Source of the DNA: Meloidogyne chitwoodi
Taxonomy: Eukaryota > Nematoda > Chromadorea > Rhabditida > Meloidogynidae
Length of the DNA stretch: 64,000 nt
Assembly: GCA_015183035.1 (NCBI GenBank)
Contig: JACZZP010000013.1
Location: forward strand, 1,922,001 to 1,986,000
Direction of reading: 5' to 3'
The notes beneath the pieces are model-generated. The model was not told where the DNA came from and ran no database searches. It saw only the letters and a program-made list of their open reading frames with translations. Positions 33,094 through 44,817 of this stretch are shown piece by piece. The first letter of the stretch is position 1; each line of letters opens with the position of its first letter. A program made the position numbers and the translations under genes.

Positions 33094-34131
33094 ATGATTA
33101 GAAAGCAAGTCCGAGAACGTCGTGAGTATCTTTATCGAAAAAATTTGGAAGCAAAACAACGAGCTACACAACAAAGAAGAGATGTGCTTAAAAATGCACT
33201 GGATACTAGTAGTATGATTCCAACAGATTTGCGGAAAGAAGCAGCTGAAATGGTTGGGGATTTGGCTTGGGGTGGACAAGTTGATTTGGTGGATGACGAA
33301 TACAGATGGGCTGGATGTGAAGATCCTAGTATTGTTGTGACTACAAGTCGAGATCCTTCTAGTCGTTTAAAAATGTTTACAAAGGTTTTCTTAAGATTTT
33401 AAAATTTATTTATTTTTTTTGTTTAGGAAATTAAATTGCTGCTTCCAAATTCACGTCGTATTAACAGAGGAGGACATGACATAAAAAGCATAGTTGAAGC
33501 TTGTACAGCCCACGGAGTAACCGATTTAATTTTGATAAGTGAGACACGTGGAGTGCCCGATTCAATGATTGTTTCACATTTCCCACATGGACCTACAGCA
33601 TATTTTAGGTTTATTTTTTTAAATAATTTAAATTTTTATTTTTCAAAGTTTATCAAACGTTGTTATGCGACATGATATTCCAAACATGCCACACATGTCA
33701 GAGCAGTATCCTCATCTTATTTTTCATAATATTACTTCATCGCTAGGCAAAAGGGTATTTTTTAATTATTTTATAAATTAAATATTCCCTAATTTAAGTT
33801 GACCAATATTTTAAAATATTTATTTCCTGTGCCAAAAAAAGATTCTAATCGTGTTGTTACCTTCGCAAACGAAGAAGATTTTATTTCCTTTCGTCAACAT
33901 ACATTCAAAAAAGATGAGCATGGAGAAATTGAATTAATAGAATTGGGACCTAGATTTGAAATGAGACGTTAGTTTTTTAAAATTTACCTAAATTAGTTAA
34001 AAAAATTATTTTTTAAAGCTTATTGTATAATACTTGGAACAATAAACAATGCTGACTCTTGTGAGACTGAATGGGCCCTTCGCAGTCATATTAATCGAAA
34101 GAGACGTATTCTCACAGATGAGAGGGAATAA
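33094..34131 (+). CDS. imp-4: U3 snoRNP / SSU processome protein IMP4
   Basis: Five exons (33094-33384, 33427-33608, 33649-33754, 33799-33967, 34019-34131) join in frame. The N terminus is coiled and basic ([20 protein letters not shown]). The Brix domain follows with [70 protein letters not shown], and the sigma70-like RNA-binding end [18 protein letters not shown]4 works with IMP3 and MPP10 to help U3 snoRNA pair with pre-rRNA during 40S assembly. All families' landmark motifs are present and the length is normal. Confidence 0.96.
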
Positions 34132-34355
34132 AAAAAAGTTTTAAAAGTATTTTTGAATTTTTTAAATTTTTTTTAAATAAAATTGTTGTTGTTCAGATTT
34201 TTAATAATCATTTTAAAGACAAAATCAAAAAATGTTTTTAAACTAACAATAAAATCAAATCAACCTAGAGTGTTCAAATTGGTGCAATAAATTGAGATCC
34301 GTATTAACAATAATTTAAAAATAAATAATTTGTTTTAAATTTTTTTCAAATAATT

Positions 34356-36114
34356 TTACTCATCAGCCGATGGAATCCAAAATTTCTAAAAAATAAAAAG
34401 AATATTTTTCAATTAAAAAAAAGAAAACTAACCAATTGTTTGCACGCAGATGCCAACATAAAATATTTTGGATTGAAAGTCACCTGTTCAATAGTATTTG
34501 GATGATCGGTTTGAAGAGTGTGAACGAGACGACCAGATTCCTAAAAAAATTTTTTTTAATTATTACAGAAGTGCTAATAATTAAATAATTATTCAACAAA
34601 TTCTCATTAATATAAAAAAACTTACAGCGGACCAACAATTAATTTTCCCTTCAGAAGTGCCACAAAACACATATTTAGCATCCGGAGAAAAAGTTGCAAC
34701 AAAATTTGCTTTCTTAAAATTAAAAAAATAAAAACAATTTTTAATGAAATAAAAAAACCTGTTCATTCTCACGACTAAGTGTATGCGTTAGATTTCCTTA
34801 AAATAATTTTTAAAATAAATTTTTTAAGGTAACAAAAAAACCATTGTAAGCATCAACCATTCGCATAATTGGACCATTTGTCATTATTAAAATGGACTTG
34901 CCGTCAGGAGAAAACTTCATCCCTGTCCATTCATAACCAGTATCTTTGCATCCAATGCTAAAAGTATTGAAAGGACCCTGGAAAAAATACTCTTTTTATT
35001 TTAACATAAAATCCCTTTAAAAAACCTTATCAAAAGAACGTAGATCATACAGCTTAATAACTTCGTTTCCAATACCAGCACCAAAAATAAGACCTTCAGG
35101 ATCTTTAAAGAACAAAAAATAAGAAAAAAAATATTTAAAAATACCAAAAGCGGCAATTGGTCGAGATGAAAGTTGCATAAGACCCTAATATTAATAATTT
35201 TAAAAATTAAAAAAAAATGAAAAAAAAACCTGACAATTCGAGCTTTTCAAATCCCAAAGACGAATAGTCTTATCCAAAGAACCAGAAAGAAACATATCAT
35301 CCACGGGTGACATACAAAGAGTTACAACTCTAAAAAATAATTTTTAATTAATTTTATTAAAAAAAGAGCAATTAAAACTCCAATGAACTTAGAACCACAC
35401 CAAGTAGTCTAACAACTTACCAACTAAACCACAAATTACATATAGCTTAAAGGATAAATAATCAACTTAAATAACCACTCAAACTTAAAATTAAATTCAA
35501 ACCATAAACCTTTTTGTATGTCCATTAAAGTAACGCAAATATTTGTTGTCGAAAAGAGAAAGATAACGAATAGTATCTAAATGAAAAATTTTATTTAAAT
35601 AAATTAAATTCAAAAAATTAAAATATTTTTAAAAAATTCTGTCCTTTCCCAAATGGCTTTAAATTTTTCTTTAAATAATTTAAAAAAAATTTTTTTTTAA
35701 TTCTCTTTCCATTAAAATATTCTTAAATAATTCCTCTTCCCATTAAAAATAAAAACAAACTATCAACTTTAGTAGAAGCATGAATAGCATCATGATGAGT
35801 ATGTGCAAAATGAATCAAATCAACTCCATATTTTTTGCTATTTACCGATCTCTGTTTTGTTCCATTTGCACAATCATAAACAGTAATTGAATCATCATCA
35901 GACGAAGTTACAAGAAGAGTACTTTTTAAAAAATTAAAACAAATTTATAAAAAAATACCCATCCGGTGTAAAATTGATGTGATTTATGGTATCCTGATTT
36001 TCGGTAAAATTTTTGGCACAAACCATCGACATCTTAAAATTTAAATAAAAAATATTAAATTTTTATAAATAAATTAAAAAAACAACTAACCACATTTGAA
36101 TCATTCATCTTCAT
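34356..36114 (-). CDS. wdr-82: WD40 protein WDR82 (SWD2)
   Basis: A multi-exon gene starting [20 protein letters not shown]. It has several WD repeats: [54 protein letters not shown], the nearly invariant [64 protein letters not shown] and [11 protein letters not shown]. Human WDR82 aligns throughout. WDR82 recruits the SET1 H3K4 methyltransferase to transcribing polymerase and is part of the PNUTS-PP1 termination complex. The start is 150 bp downstream of the SNF5 stop on the same strand. One intron has a weak tRNA-like sequence. Confidence 0.95.
35376..35440 (-). pseudogene. Weak tRNA-like sequence in WDR82 intron
   Basis: The minus strand has TTGTGGTTTAGTTGGTAAG (A box) and TGTGGTTCTAAGTTC (a poor B box). 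It is the weakest of the set. Sense orientation. Confidence 0.35.
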
Positions 36115-36263
36115 TTTTAACACACGAAAGACGACTTTTAAACAATAAAATCTAAAAAAATGTTTTTAAATTCAATCTTCTTATCCTTTTTATAAATAAA
36201 TATAATTAGAAATTAACTATATTTTTTAACAAAAATTAAAAAAGTCATTTATTCCAAAAAAAT

Positions 36264-37863
36264 TCAAGGAATATAGGGAATAGCATTCACTAAACGACGC
36301 ATTCTTCTCGTATTTCTATCCTGATCTCGCATTTTCTTTTCAATTTCTGCACTTGTTAAAGTTTCCAAAAATGGTCCCCATTGTTCAGCATCGCCAGGAT
36401 TTCGGAATGGACATTCTACAGTTGGCAATGGAGATTCACTAAATGCAAAAGTACGTTGATTCCAAGACATTTGACCTGAAAAAAGGTGAAAAATATTAAA
36501 TAAAAATTTATCAATTAACTCAGAATTTAATTTTGTATAATTTAACACAAATATCAAACAATTTTCGTTTTAAAAATTCCCACAAAATTTAATCCCATCA
36601 TTATTTCCATGCAAAAATTTAAAAAAAACCTCTAATAGAATAAGCAATTGCAGCTACAAATTCTCCGCCCAAACCCAATTCTGAAGACAATTTTTGTGCA
36701 AATTCTTCAGGACTATTTTTTTGATCGCTCATATCCCATTCAAATTGATCTACAAGTGATTGATTCCCAACGTGTATATTTAATTTTAGAAGAGCTCTTT
36801 GATCTGTAGTGTGTTCATCTACAGGTACAGCTTCAGAATGTGCTTCAATTTGTTGATGTATTGATTGGGCAATTGCCGTTAAAAAAGTGTTTAAAGGTAA
36901 ATCCAAATCTTAAATAAAAAAATTAAATAATTATGAATATAAAAAGAAGAAAACCTTCACAAAGAACTTCAGCAATCATTTCAGGTGTCATCAATTTGTC
37001 GTTTTTGTTATAGCAAAAATAATCTCGAAGTTTAACTTTAAAAAAGGGCTCATATTTTTATCCAAACAATTATTTCTCTCCCACATTCCTTGTTAAATTA
37101 AAAATTTTTAAAACTAACTATTATCCAGTTCCATATCAAGTCTGATAGGCACTAAACATTCTGGCGTCTCTGCATTTTGCAAAACACGTTTATAATTCTC
37201 CAAATCATCAGCAGCGTAAGCAAAATCGCGATTTCGAAAATGTCCACGTCTATGAGCTGATGGAGTAGAACACGGCACAGATTCAAGGTGATGAGAACCA
37301 CTTGTGACCTGAACAACTTATTTCAGTATTTTCGCAAAATTAAAAAATAAACCTGTTGTGTAAGCCAAGGAGCACTTCCACCACTTCTATTTTTGGAATT
37401 TGCAGCCTCCGAACGACTATAATTTCCAGACCCGACACCACCAGAACGATATTTCTCTTCTTGACCTTCAAATATTTCTTCAACTTCACTAGCTTTAACA
37501 AGCATAATATTAGAATTTATATAGGAAGTTGCACATCCCAATTCTTGAATTTTCTTCTTTTCGTCTACAGAAGCCATTCGTTTCCATAGTTGTGGATAGC
37601 GTTTATAAAGGGTTCCACGATGATATTTGAGGTACATTCCGACATCAGCACCTGAAGAATAGATTTTTTTAGAAATTTTTAAACTTAAAAGATGCTTTAA
37701 AAGAACGCCCAAACACACAAATTAAACAATTTTCAAAGTGTCTCTATCCTGATAATTAAGAGAAACCACCAAAAACAACCAAAAAAGACATACCAACAAA
37801 ATAGCGTTGTCCATCATCCAACACAAAAGATTCTGGCTTTGGTCCATACGTCGATTTTGACAT
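36264..37863 (-). CDS. snfc-5: SWI/SNF core subunit SNF5/SMARCB1
   Basis: Starts [20 protein letters not shown] and includes the winged-helix N terminus ([31 protein letters not shown]), a Gly/Ser/Arg-rich linker, then two SNF5 repeat domains ([72 protein letters not shown]), [13 protein letters not shown] and a C-terminal helix [18 protein letters not shown]. This is the normal architecture of animal SMARCB1, which contacts the nucleosome acidic patch. The gene is upstream of WDR82 with a 150-bp gap, suggesting a two-gene operon. Confidence 0.95.
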
Positions 37864-38346
37864 AATTTTATGAGTTTTAGACAAAATTTAAAATCTAAAA
37901 TTAATTAAAATTTGATTAAGAATAAAGAATTTAAAAATATTTAGATTTAAAACTAAAATATACAAAATTAAGTAAAAAAGATTTATTTCAAGAGTATTGT
38001 ACGATATTTGGGATGAGAAAATATCCAAAAATTAAGTTTTGTCAAATAAAGAAAACACGCAAACTTTGGATTTTGAAGATGTTAACATGCTTTAAATGAG
38101 AGGAATGAAGAAACATAAGTAATAGAATAATATATTTAAAGTAATATTTGTAATAAAACTATTTTTAGACAATTTTTAAAACAAGTTAAGTCAATAAATC
38201 AATTACTACTTTCATTGATAGGCTACATATCAAGAGATCTTATCCCACCCAAATAGAACCAAGACAAAAATAGATGTTATTAAAAAACCGAATTGTTCTC
38301 GCATCAGTTAGACATTCTCTTAAGTTAAAAAATATTCCAAAACCAA
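37864..38346. other. Spacer between SNF5 and UBC9
   Basis: 483 bp of A+T-rich DNA that would include the UBC9 3' UTR and the SNF5 promoter. No gene or notable repeat is seen. Confidence 0.4.
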
Positions 38347-38943
38347 TTAAGCATCCATCAACATTTGTTTCTGCACCAATTCTTCACCAAATTGTTGAGC
38401 TTGCTTACGCACACGACGTTCGTATTCCTGACGATTTTGAACGAAAATTTGATAAGCCTCAGCCTGAGCTGGATCCTCTGGGTTTGGATTGATCAGCAAT
38501 TCTTGAATTCCGACCAGTAATTGTTTTATTGAGATTGATGGCCTCCTAAATTTTTAATATTAGTAAACTCACACTGGTGAGCGTATATCAATTGACCAAT
38601 CTTTGTTTTCATCTAAAAGGCTCAGACAGACAGTTCCCGAAGGATAGACATTTGGATGAAACAGTGGCGGCTCAAAACGACATTTTGGAGGAGTCGAAGG
38701 AAAGTCATCTTTGAAGATCATACGAAGTCTAAACAAACCTCCTTCCCAAATTGTTCCTTTAGGTCCGGGAATTGCACACTCCCAATTAAACCTAGAAAAC
38801 CAAATTCTTTATTTAAGTAAATATACCTACAGATTCAACGTCCCATCGTCGCTTTTTGTTGGACGAGCGATAAAGCCAAAAGGATGATCCTTACGCCAAG
38901 CCTTCCTTTCTTCAGCAAGACGACCAGCAGCAATTCCCGCCAT
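38347..38943 (-). CDS. ubc-9: SUMO-conjugating enzyme UBC9
   Basis: Starts [20 protein letters not shown], then [58 protein letters not shown], and the active-site Cys in [16 protein letters not shown]. After a 49-bp intron come [17 protein letters not shown] and [11 protein letters not shown]. The C-terminal extension [11 protein letters not shown] resembles the C. elegans UBC-9 tail, which human UBC9 lacks, supporting a nematode origin. UBC9 is the sole E2 for SUMO. All catalytic surroundings (HPN and the Cys) are present. Confidence 0.97.
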
Positions 38944-39537
38944 TTTTATTTTATATTTTTCTAATTTTTAATAAAATACTAAAATAAATACAAAGACAAA
39001 AAATGTTAACTAATTAAATTAGGAATGAAAAAGTAATAAAAAATGAAAAGATCCACAACATAAAAATAAAAAGAATTTAAATTAACCTAGGTGAGATAGC
39101 TCAGAAAAAGAGGAAAGACAAAAAACGCCGCGAAAAATTTAAAACTTTGTCTTCATCTCTAATTTAATTTTAATAACTATTTTTTTATCTATGCTTCACT
39201 AATGTATCTCACATTTTCCCACTCTTTACATAAATCACACACAATTGTCTCATTACGAAACATCTAACTTTAAAATGTCAAAACAGACTAACTCGCCAAA
39301 ACGTTAAATAAACAATTAAGAAAAAGCAATTTGGTCTACATGGGCTCTGAAAAAAATTTTGGAATTTTCAAAATAAAATTAAAAAATCTCATCATTTATT
39401 AAATTAAAAAAATGTCAAATAAGTGCACCACTAATAAATATGCTAAAAAAATTAACTCCCCTTTACCACCCTTAAAAAATAAATTTAAAAATTAAATAAC
39501 TTATTTTAATAATCTGATATATTTATTTATTTTCTAA
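38944..39537. other. Spacer between UBC9 and transketolase
   Basis: About 590 bp of A+T-rich DNA with no gene seen; the UBC9 promoter should be here. Confidence 0.4.
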
Positions 39538-42500
39538 CTAATAATTCTTCACTGCAGCTACAATATTCTTTGCAGAAATTCCATACAAGTCAATAAGTTC
39601 ATCGGGTGTACCCGAACGTGGAATTTCTGAAAAATTAATTAATTAGAAATTTTTTTTTAATTTAAATAGGTAAGTTTTCCTGTAAGGAACCACCCACTAA
39701 TTAATTAAAAAATACTTTGAGACTTAAAAAACAAAAAAAAACAAAAAACCTTTCACACAAAGACTGCGAACACAAACTTGAGGAATATCACCCAATGCCA
39801 AAGCTACTGCTTCACCAATTCCACCTGTTTGATAATGATCTTCTACAGTCAAAACTTTCCCTCCTACACGTTTAGCTTGTTCAGAAAGTGTTTGTTTGTC
39901 TAAAGGCTGAAAAATTTGTTTTTCAAAAATTATTATAAAATTAAAAAAAAACCTTGATTGAAAAAAGGTCAATAACAGCAACTTTAATTCCTTCCGAATT
40001 AAATAAATCATGAGCCTTAATACATTCGTATAGTGTTATACCCGCACCAATTAATAAATATTTGTCTTCTTTTGTTTGACGAATAATCTAAAAATGTAAA
40101 AAATTTTTTAATTTTCAAAATTATTAAAAAAAACCTTGCATTTTCCAATTTCAAATTTTTCATCATTTGGATAAATAACAGGTGTATTTGGACGTCCAGT
40201 ACGTGTAAAAGTTATTCCTTTATAATTAGCAGCTAATTCAGTCGCATATTCTGTAGAAACTGCATCCGTAGGATAGAAAACTATACTATTTGGAACTGCA
40301 CGGAAAAGTGCAAGGTCTTCAAGGCCCATTTGGCTAGGTCTGAAAAAGGAAATTTTGAACAACTTATTTTTAATTAAACAATATGTGTGATTAATCGAAG
40401 TTTTTCCCTAGTTTGGGACACCTTTTAAATAAAAATATACCCATCCTCTCCAATAGAAACACCAGCATGCGATCCAGCAAATTTAACATTTGCAAAAGAT
40501 ATGGCCCCCATTCGAATTTGGTCAGCAGCACGAGTAAAGAAAACAGCAAAGGTACTAAAAAATAACAAAAAATTTCTCTTTTATTAAAAAAATAAACCTT
40601 GCATGTGGAATTGTTCGTCCACGACAAGACATTCCAACAGCAACTCCAGCCATATTTTGTTCGGCAATAAAGCATTGGACAAATTGCTGAGGATATTTGT
40701 TGAGAACTTTGTCAGAAAATGTTGAATTTGACACGTCACTTTAAGAAAAAATTAAAAAAAAAATGTTCAAAAATAAAAAAGAAAAACCCGTCCAATGCAA
40801 TAATCCTCTTATTCGTATCTGCCAATTTAACAAGAGCATTTCCATAAGCCAAACGAGTAGCAACTTTATCTCCAATTTGATAATTTGGTGGAGAACTCAT
40901 TTTAATCTTTCCAAGTTCAAAATCAACTTTCATAGCATCATCAACCGGATTTTCAATCTCCCAAGGAATTTTTGTTTTATTTATCAATTTTGATGAAATA
41001 ATTTCCGCCTTTTCTAATGTTACTGGTTTTCCATGACAATTATCTTTGTCTTCAACTCCTTCTATTCCTTTTCCTTTTAGTGTACGTGCAATAATTGCTG
41101 TTGGTTGACCCTTTATCTTACTAAAATTTAGAAATAAAAATTGATTTTTTGGGCTTTTTTTAGATTTTTAATTAATTTTTTAAGTTAGTTTGGATTAATA
41201 TTTATTAGTTTAAATTAATAAAAGTCTTAAAAACTCTAAACAAATAAAAAACAAACAAACTTTGCTTCAAGATAAGCTTCTAACAGAGCAGCAATATCAT
41301 GTCCATCAACAACAATGCTATGAAAACCAAAAGCTTCAAAACGTTTAGCATAAGTGTTTAAATCGTGACCAAGCATTGTTTCTCGAGATTGTCCAAGTCG
41401 GTTAACATCAACAATTGCAACAAGATTGTCCAATTTGTAATAACTAGCGAATGCTAAAAAATAGATAAAAATAAAAGGTCAAAAATAAAAAAATTTAATG
41501 CTTTTGAATTTTTGGTACTTTTTTGGTTTGGGGGGCATTCTGCGGACATTTTTTGCGGACAATTATTATTATATATTTTATTAGTTGATTTTTGCCTAAG
41601 GCAATAAAGGGTGTAAATTGATTAACAAAATTGCATAATGTTTTTTACCTTGTCATTTTAACATTATAAAGTAATTATTCGATAAAATGATTCAAAATCT
41701 TAAAAATTTTACTTTATTACAATTGTACAACAAAATCAGCTTCCAGAAGAAGATTTTTATCACTGGTTAGTAGATCTTAAGCTTCTTCATCAACATAGAA
41801 CCTGTGATTGTGGAAGAGAAATGAGTCAGGAAAAGCGGAAGGATAAATGCTCAACATGGCCACTCTGGCAGAAGCTGAAAAGACGCCATAAAGCAGAATT
41901 TGGAACAGCAGAAACAACACTTGAGAGCTATATTCATGAATTTGTATGGAGACAACGTTTTAAAGGACCAGATTGTTTTTTTTCATTTAATTTCACAAAT
42001 TGTCAATCATGATTCTTATTTGTGTGAATAAAGTCAATCTATGCCTTAAGGAAACATTCAAACTAACATATACTAATAAAATATATAATAATAATTGTCC
42101 GCAAAAAATGTCCGCAGAATGCCCCCCAAACCAAAAAAGTACCGAATTTTTAAAGCAAAGAAAAAATCAAATAGAAAAGTAAGAAAATTTAAAAAAAAAA
42201 GAGAAAAGCATAAAAAGGATGTTTTCCATTAAACGGGCTCGAACCCTCTACAATCGTCACTATAAAAGAAGAATCTTACCACTACACCAAGGTAAACAAA
42301 AATCTCCTTCTCTAAAAAAAACCCACTCCGTTAACTTAACAAACTTAGAATAAATTAAAAAATAGAAAATTTAAAGGAAACTTTTTTTACTCTTTATCTC
42401 AACTAAATTAGTCAAAAACTTAAAAAAAACCTGCAGCTTCCCAAACAGATCCTTCCGCACTTTCGCTATCTCCCAAAAGGCAATAAACTCGATAAGAAGC

Positions 42501-43662
42501 ATTGTCAATATATTTTCCAACATAGGCCATTCCTGCAGCACACGAAAGTCCTTGACCAAGAGAACCTTAAAGAGATAAAATATACAAATTTTAAAAATTA
42601 AAAAAAACCTGTAGCAACATCAATAAATTCAAGTCTAGGTGTAGGATGTCCTTCAATATCAGAATTAAGTTTGCGAAGAGTCAAAACTTGTTCACGAGTC
42701 AAAAGGCCTGCTTCTTCCCAAGCAGCATATAAAATTGGACAGGCGTGTCCCTTAAATTGATGAGAATTTTAAAATGTTCAAAATGGTCAAAAAACTTCAA
42801 AAACACAATTTAATAAAAATAAACCTTGGCCTAACTACAGTTTCCGTACTTTTTTTGTTTTCGGACGAGTTATATGTCATTCGAAATAGCTCGTCGAGCT
42901 GAGTCGAATGACATAAAAACTAGTCCGCGGAAACAACTATGGGCTAAGTTACAGACCCCCGAAAATTGAAAAACCATAGGGGGGAGTAAGCTCATTTTTG
43001 TGGCAAAAAATAAAATATGAGTATGATAGCTCATTCGATAGGTCTCGAAGAGACCTATCGAATGAGACCAAAATTGTCGTGATTGGACGATTTTGAACAA
43101 AGTTATGCATGATCGAAGTTTGCTGGAAACACGTCAAACTTGGACCTATTGGGAGTGTTTTATGACTTCTTCATTTGGGAGCCCATCTCTCGTTGGCTTT
43201 TTGTTACATGCGTCATTCTACGGCGCAAATTACAACAAAATAATTTATTCAGTGAAAATAAATGCAGCCGCAGTAATCACTTAAAATAACCTTACTCCCC
43301 CCTATGGTTTTTCAATTTTCGGGGGTCTGTAACTTGGCCCAAAGTTGTTTCCGCGGACTAGTTTTTATGTCATTCGACTCAGCTCGATGAGCTCTTTCGA
43401 ATGACATATAACTCGTCCGAAAACAAAAAAAGTACGGAAACTGTAGTTTAGCCTAAACCTTCGACAGAACAAAACGATCCGCTGACGGATGTTTCGGTTC
43501 TTTAACAAAATAGCGCATTTCTGAAAAGAAAAGCGTAGAAACAATTTCTGCGGCACTACAGCTACTTGTTGGATGTCCAGAATTTGCTTTAGCTGTTTGT
43601 TCAATAGAAGAAATACGCATACGATTGGCAGCATCCGAAAGTTTTGAAATTTGGTCTTCCAT
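39538..43662 (-). CDS. tkt-1: Transketolase
   Basis: A multi-exon gene starting [20 protein letters not shown]. Landmarks in order: [57 protein letters not shown], the thiamine-diphosphate motif [32 protein letters not shown], the pyrimidine-domain [51 protein letters not shown], and a C-terminal domain with [18 protein letters not shown] ending NIVAAVKNY. Transketolase moves two-carbon units in the non-oxidative pentose phosphate pathway. Introns carry a Merlin element (41.5-42.1 kb), a tRNA-like sequence and a foldback element (42.8-43.4 kb), making this the most repeat-loaded gene here. Confidence 0.96.
41514..42143. mobile_element. Merlin-type DNA transposon remnant with 8-bp target duplication
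   Basis: Perfect-looking 72-bp terminal inverted repeats start GGTACTTTTTTGGTTTGGGG and run inward to 41585 and 42072. They are flanked by identical 8-bp sequences GAATTTTT at 41506-41513 and 42144-42151, a clean target-site duplication of the size reported for Merlin (IS1016-like) elements. The 630-bp interior encodes pieces of an ISXO2-type transposase. The element lies in a transketolase intron. Confidence 0.85.
41730..42011 (+). pseudogene. Internally deleted ISXO2/Merlin transposase
   Basis: One frame reads [33 protein letters not shown] and then jumps to [20 protein letters not shown] and [10 protein letters not shown] before a stop. The first part looks like the zinc-ribbon start of ISXO2-like transposases and the last like their C-terminal YxxEFxWR end; the DDE catalytic core between them is gone. 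So the element can move only with help from a complete copy elsewhere. Confidence 0.65.
42226..42295 (-). pseudogene. tRNA-like sequence in transketolase intron
   Basis: The minus strand has CTTGGTGTAGTGGTAAG (strong A box) and AGAGGGTTCGAGCCCGT (B box). The middle is too A+T-rich to form a clear anticodon arm. Sense orientation. Confidence 0.55.
42835..43446. repeat. Foldback element in first transketolase intron
   Basis: Arms 42835-42991 and 43290-43446 pair with a constant sum of 86281. They contain CATTCGA(A/C)...GAGCTC...TCGAATGACAT words also seen at 5.69, 8.6, 11.4 and 60.25 kb, plus the CCATAGGGGGGAGTAAG end. The loop holds a second palindrome at 43030-43066 (CTCATTCGATAGGTCTCGAA and its mirror). 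The right arm ends within about 12 bp of the splice donor of exon 1. Confidence 0.8.
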
Positions 43663-44605
43663 ACTTTTATTTAATTTAATGCCTTTGAATGAAGTAAAAA
43701 ATGATTTAGTAAATAATAAAGAAAAACGCCAAATTGCTGGAGATTTTAAAATATATAAAAAATCTAAACAATAATAATATTATTAAATAAACAAATCATC
43801 CCATCAAAAAAAATATATTTTTATCGAACGTTTTTACATAAAAATGATGATAAGAAAAGAGAAGAACTAAAGTTAAAATAAAAGAAGTAAATAAAATATT
43901 TAAAAACGACGTTTCAGTGCCAAACAAGTTAAGTTCCAAACATAGCCGTCCAGTTCGGTGCCATCATGACTTACCGTTACATTCCGTTTTTTTAATTAAA
44001 AAAAATTTAAATTTTTAAAATGCACTTTAAGAGTCCATCTAGCCCACATGGTCACACTTTAGTCTCCTCGTGGTCCTCACCTGACTTTCACCCCTCAACT
44101 CGAATATAGAAACGTGATGTAATTACACCCATCCCTATCAGCCATTAGAGGAGCAATTTATTTAAAAAATTCTCAAGTCGCGCTCGTCTTTACCTTCACA
44201 TGATGGAGTCTTAAGAGAAGAATGAGTGGAGTCGAAGAGGAGAAATAAGCAATTGTGTCCAAAGGCATAGATGATTTCACTCCTCAGTCTTAAGAAAGCC
44301 CTACTCGTGTCCTCTCACCTGACTGTCTCTATATATTAAAAACTAGGCATTCAGGGAAATTTTTTTCGCACGCGATGGGGAGGGTCATTAAAAGACAAAA
44401 GTGAATTTTTCCATATATAACACCCCTCTTCGACATATTTCCTCATCTCATTTTTATTTAATTTTTTTTTAAAGTTAGGACTTTTACCCTTTAGCTATCC
44501 TGCCTTTTTAAATTTTTGAAATAAGTTTTCTCCTAATAATATTCTTTTTAACAAAATTAAAAATTAATTGCGGATTTCTGGTCAATTAAAATTAAAAATG
44601 CAACT
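43663..44605. other. Gene-poor region upstream of transketolase
   Basis: No gene is recognised. It contains a GTTTCAGTGCC word (about 43912) shared with repeats at 8.47 and 53.87 kb, a less A+T-rich stretch at 43.93-44.34 kb with GTCTCCTCGTGGTCCTCACC and related phrases, and a CATATATAAC box near 44.41 kb. Confidence 0.45.
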
Positions 44606-44690
44606 AGCACAAAGTTAGTTAAGTCGGTAGATCTCTCTACTTGAAGTGAGTGAAGTGTGAAAGAGACGAAGGTTCGAATCCTGCCGGCGG
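44606..44690 (+). pseudogene. tRNA-like sequence upstream of secreted orphan gene
   Basis: TTAGTTAAGTCGGTAGA (A box), a CTTGAAG loop that would read as Ser TGA, and AAGGTTCGAATCCT (B box). The 85-nt length fits a class II tRNA, but stems pair poorly. Confidence 0.5.
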
Positions 44691-44817
44691 TTAAAATTTT
44701 TATTTTCTATCTTTTTAAATTTAAAAGGTCAAAATATTAATTCCCAAGCATTTTCAAACTTTTATTAAGCTAATCTCAAAATATTTTCTTTTAAAGATAA
44801 AAGTTCTATTAAAAACG

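Noticed and set aside
43930..44340. Possible rRNA or other non-coding RNA gene in the less A+T-rich region upstream of transketolase
   Set aside because: I compared it from memory with 5S rRNA, U6 and SL RNA signatures and found no match, and there is no tRNA-type box pair, so I leave it as unassigned spacer.
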